NCBI GenBank assembly: GCA_013298445.1
Contig: JAAFHQ010000274.1
Location: 1 to 7,574 of the forward strand
DNA from: Chitinophagales bacterium
GTDB taxonomy: Bacteria > Bacteroidota > Bacteroidia > Chitinophagales > Saprospiraceae
DNA length: 7,574 nt
Direction of reading: 5' to 3'
The notes beneath the pieces were generated by a model. The model was not told the DNA's origin, did not search any database, and worked only from the letters and a program-made list of their open reading frames with translations. Shown here piece after piece: positions 5,529 through 7,574 of the stretch; the stretch's first letter is position 1, and each line of letters begins with the position of its first letter. A program made the position numbers and the translations under genes.

Positions 5529-6452
5529 ATGAACTGGTACGCTGACAATAAACCAGGCACACCGTTGCCGACCTTGCTACCGAATCCAAAATTAAACGAT
5601 CCAGCTTTGTATCTCCCTGGCCCTGGCTTGCGTGCTGCGGTAGATGTAGCATTGGCTCTAGGGCAACCCTTGCTGCTCACGGGGGAGCCTGGTACTGGCA
5701 AATCACAACTGGCAGATCACATTGCCTGGTATTTTGAGCTTGAGGATAAGCCTGCAGTAGTACCCGTCCAAACTACTAGCGTAGCCAAAGACCTCTATTA
5801 TCGCTACGATGCCCTCGGTCATTTTCAGCACAATCAACACAGTGGTACAGCTCTTGATCCTGATGAGTTAGAGAAACAGTTTATCAATTTTCAAGGCCTT
5901 GGTAAGGCCATTCGGGAAAAAAAGAGAATGGTGGTTTTAATCGATGAGATCGACAAAGCGCCACGCGACCTTCCGAATGACATTCTTACCGCGCTGGATC
6001 GACTGGCTTTTGATGTGCCAGAGGTGAAAAAGTCCTACGAGACCAAACCCGAGTTGGCGCCCATCGTGATCATTACCTCCAACTCAGAAAAAAACCTGCC
6101 TGATCCTTTCTTGCGTCGGGTCGTATATTACCATATCCCCACCCCTAAAAAAGAAGAGCTTTTGGCGATTCTGGCGAAAAAAATGACCAACATTGCTGAA
6201 CCCAATCAAAAGCTGCTGGTCGAACATTTTGATCAACTTCGGGGGGAACAGTCTCGTCTTCGGAAAAAGCCTTCTACCGCGGAGCTACTCCTGTGGGCTG
6301 ATTTGTTGGTGAAAATGAAATTTGATCCACGTGGACTAGAAAAGAGCGAAAAGCTTTCTTCAGAACTGAAGGACAAGCTAAAACAGAGTTACACCGTACT
6401 GGCAAAAACCCAGGAAGATTTGGAGGCACTCTATCAGCAACTTGAATTGTGA
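5529..6452 (+). CDS. MoxR-type AAA+ ATPase
   Basis: MoxR ATPases are hexameric chaperone-like AAA+ proteins that usually act with a vWA-domain partner to remodel or activate a target. The 307-residue protein has Walker A GEPGTGKS at 52-59, Walker B VVLIDE at 135-140 and sensor 1 N185 in ITSNSE. Arginines R196-R197 in DPFLRR are in the usual finger position, so ATP hydrolysis should be intact. The helical lid carries KKPSTAELLLWADLL near 246-260, the MoxR-style sensor 2 region, and the tail is a lysine- and glutamate-rich helix. The N-terminal PGLRAAVDVALALGQPLLLTGEPG is the usual AAA entry segment. The gene sits between the CHAT and vWA-like genes with gaps of three and five bases, which ties it to both. 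Its likely job is to power a switch that controls the protease; this is inferred from context. Confidence 0.9.
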   Translation: MNWYADNKPGTPLPTLLPNPKLNDPALYLPGPGLRAAVDVALALGQPLLLTGEPGTGKSQLADHIAWYFELEDKPAVVPVQTTSVAKDLYYRYDALGHFQHNQHSGTALDPDELEKQFINFQGLGKAIREKKRMVVLIDEIDKAPRDLPNDILTALDRLAFDVPEVKKSYETKPELAPIVIITSNSEKNLPDPFLRRVVYYHIPTPKKEELLAILAKKMTNIAEPNQKLLVEHFDQLRGEQSRLRKKPSTAELLLWADLLVKMKFDPRGLEKSEKLSSELKDKLKQSYTVLAKTQEDLEALYQQLEL

Positions 6453-6457
6453 TCGCC

Positions 6458-7574
6458 ATGCTGGATCGTGTACAAATCTACTCCATTCTGGCACAGGTTT
6501 TATCTCGATTGGCCGATCAGGGTACTTCCCTTTCGGTCGACCAGCATTTATGTTTAGCTACGCTTTTAGATCAATTGCGCTCTCCACTTTCCCGCGAACA
6601 GTTGAGCCTACTCCTTACACCAATTTTAGCCAACACCCCTGAGGCTCAAACAAATCTACATCGCTGGTTTGCTGAGGCAATTTTGTTGGTACCTACCAAG
6701 GAAAAGAACTCAATTGTAACTTCTCCTCCACTACCAAAGGACGCTTTACCACCTGTGCTGGAAACAATGGATCCGCTAGGTAAGGATGAGGCTCCATTGC
6801 CCTCCGAAACCTACATTGCCGAACTACAAACCTTTGACAAACCACCTTATGTCTGGACGGTGGAATTGGGGGCCGAACGAGAATTTGCCACTACTGCCGA
6901 TTTCCGCCAGTTGGTCAATCGTATGCACGATCGCCAACTCTTGGAAGCACATGAACTCGACATTGCTACCACCATCAATACCTTAGTCAAGCAGCCTGGA
7001 CAAGTGGCTTTGCACTACCGCCAACTCTCTCAAGAGCCTTCTTATTTATTGCTGATCGATCAGCGTGCTCAAAATGACCATCGTGCCAAAATCTTCGATT
7101 TACTCTATGCTTATCTACAATTCAACGAGGTACAGGTGAGTCGTTTTTATTTTCACGCCGACCCCAAATTGTGTTTCAACGATGATTACCCCTTGGGGAT
7201 TCCAGTTGCTCAACTCTATCCCCAAAACCGGAGTGCACGGTTACTGATCTTGACGTATGGCTACGAGTTGTTCAGTTCTTCTACCAATGCCTGGTCGCCC
7301 TGGACCAAAGTCTTTTTGCAGTGGAAAGACCGAGCCATTCTCAGCCCTCTTCCTACTAGTAGTTGGGGTGCCATGGAACAGAGACTGGCCGAACGATTCA
7401 TCCTCCTCCCCGCTACGCCGTTGGGCCTGGCCGCAGCCATCGAAGAATTTCAAGCGGAAGAGACCCAGCATTGGGAAGATTACCTGGCTCTGATTACCGA
7501 CGCCCCAACTGAGCCCATCTATTACCAAGGTGACCTCATCTCTACCTTGGAGCAATATTATCCTGACTCCACTA
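6458..7574 (+). CDS. Degenerate vWA-like protein of a MoxR system, 3' end missing
   Basis: An open frame from the ATG at 6458 reaches the window edge (372 codons, no stop). Residues 7-55 form a helical region (YSILAQVLSRLADQGTSLSVDQHL...), reminiscent of the N-terminal part of CoxE and SAV_2336-like partners of MoxR ATPases. A Pro-rich linker lies near 80-130. From about 130, YVWTVELGAEREF and DIATTINTLVKQP precede a Rossmann-like block: SYLLLIDQRAQNDHRAKIFDLL (195-216), VQVSRFYFHADPKLCF (225-240) and RLLILTYGYELF (261-272). Then WTKVFLQWKDRAILSPLP and RFILLPATPLGLAAAIEEF follow. The order of strands fits a vWA fold, but the MIDAS DxSxS is replaced by D201-Q-R-A-Q, so metal binding is probably lost. 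I associate this layout with Bacteroidota proteins whose C-terminus carries a formylglycine-generating-enzyme-like or repeat domain; that part, if present, lies outside the window. It follows the ATPase stop by five bases. Confidence 0.8.
   Translation, partial: MLDRVQIYSILAQVLSRLADQGTSLSVDQHLCLATLLDQLRSPLSREQLSLLLTPILANTPEAQTNLHRWFAEAILLVPTKEKNSIVTSPPLPKDALPPVLETMDPLGKDEAPLPSETYIAELQTFDKPPYVWTVELGAEREFATTADFRQLVNRMHDRQLLEAHELDIATTINTLVKQPGQVALHYRQLSQEPSYLLLIDQRAQNDHRAKIFDLLYAYLQFNEVQVSRFYFHADPKLCFNDDYPLGIPVAQLYPQNRSARLLILTYGYELFSSSTNAWSPWTKVFLQWKDRAILSPLPTSSWGAMEQRLAERFILLPATPLGLAAAIEEFQAEETQHWEDYLALITDAPTEPIYYQGDLISTLEQYYPDST

Noticed and set aside
1..7574. CRISPR array or insertion sequence
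   Set aside because: No regularly spaced repeats, no intact transposase and no terminal inverted repeats are visible.

Overview
The window looks like chromosomal DNA of a Bacteroidota bacterium, probably in or near the Saprospiria (Haliscomenobacter/Lewinella-like). YebC begins MGRAFEFRKGRK..., the Bacteroidota form, rather than the MAGHSKW start of most other phyla. Several genes are preceded by the Bacteroidota -33/-7 promoter pattern (TTTG-like, about 19 bases, TAnnTTTG), and start codons follow A-rich leaders without clear Shine-Dalgarno sites. The genus is an inference.

Layout. (1) Housekeeping part, 1-1219: the 5' end of a leftward pxpB/kipI gene, divergent promoters, the YebC/PmpR gene, and a CAT-anticodon tRNA (Met or Ile2) with a strong terminator. 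(2) A mostly non-coding gap, 1220-1595, with a second terminator-like hairpin. (3) An AT-rich insert, about 1500-3330, carrying two overlapping genes: a membrane protein with two predicted transmembrane helices and a cytosolic domain, and a cupin-fold protein. A run of ten C near the start of the cupin gene looks like a phase-variation switch. The insert sits next to a tRNA gene and is followed by a short ORF (3405-3719) that resembles the C-terminal tyrosine box of a tyrosine recombinase, so this looks like a small genomic island. (4) From 3867 to the right edge, normal base composition returns with a tight three-gene operon: a CHAT caspase-like peptidase fused to a STAND-like domain with no usable P-loop (iSTAND type), a MoxR-type AAA+ ATPase, and a degenerate von Willebrand A-like protein that runs off the window.

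How the genes may work together. The last operon matches the general architecture of MoxR/vWA-based NTP-dependent conflict systems known from comparative genomics. The MoxR ATPase and vWA-like protein would form a chaperone-like switch that controls the CHAT protease. The two-gene AT-rich module has the organisation of a compact membrane-effector system (2-TM protein plus soluble metal-binding partner), but I do not recognise it as a named system. Together they make 1500-7574 a likely defence or accessory island beside core genes. Functions of both modules are inferences from domain content and context.
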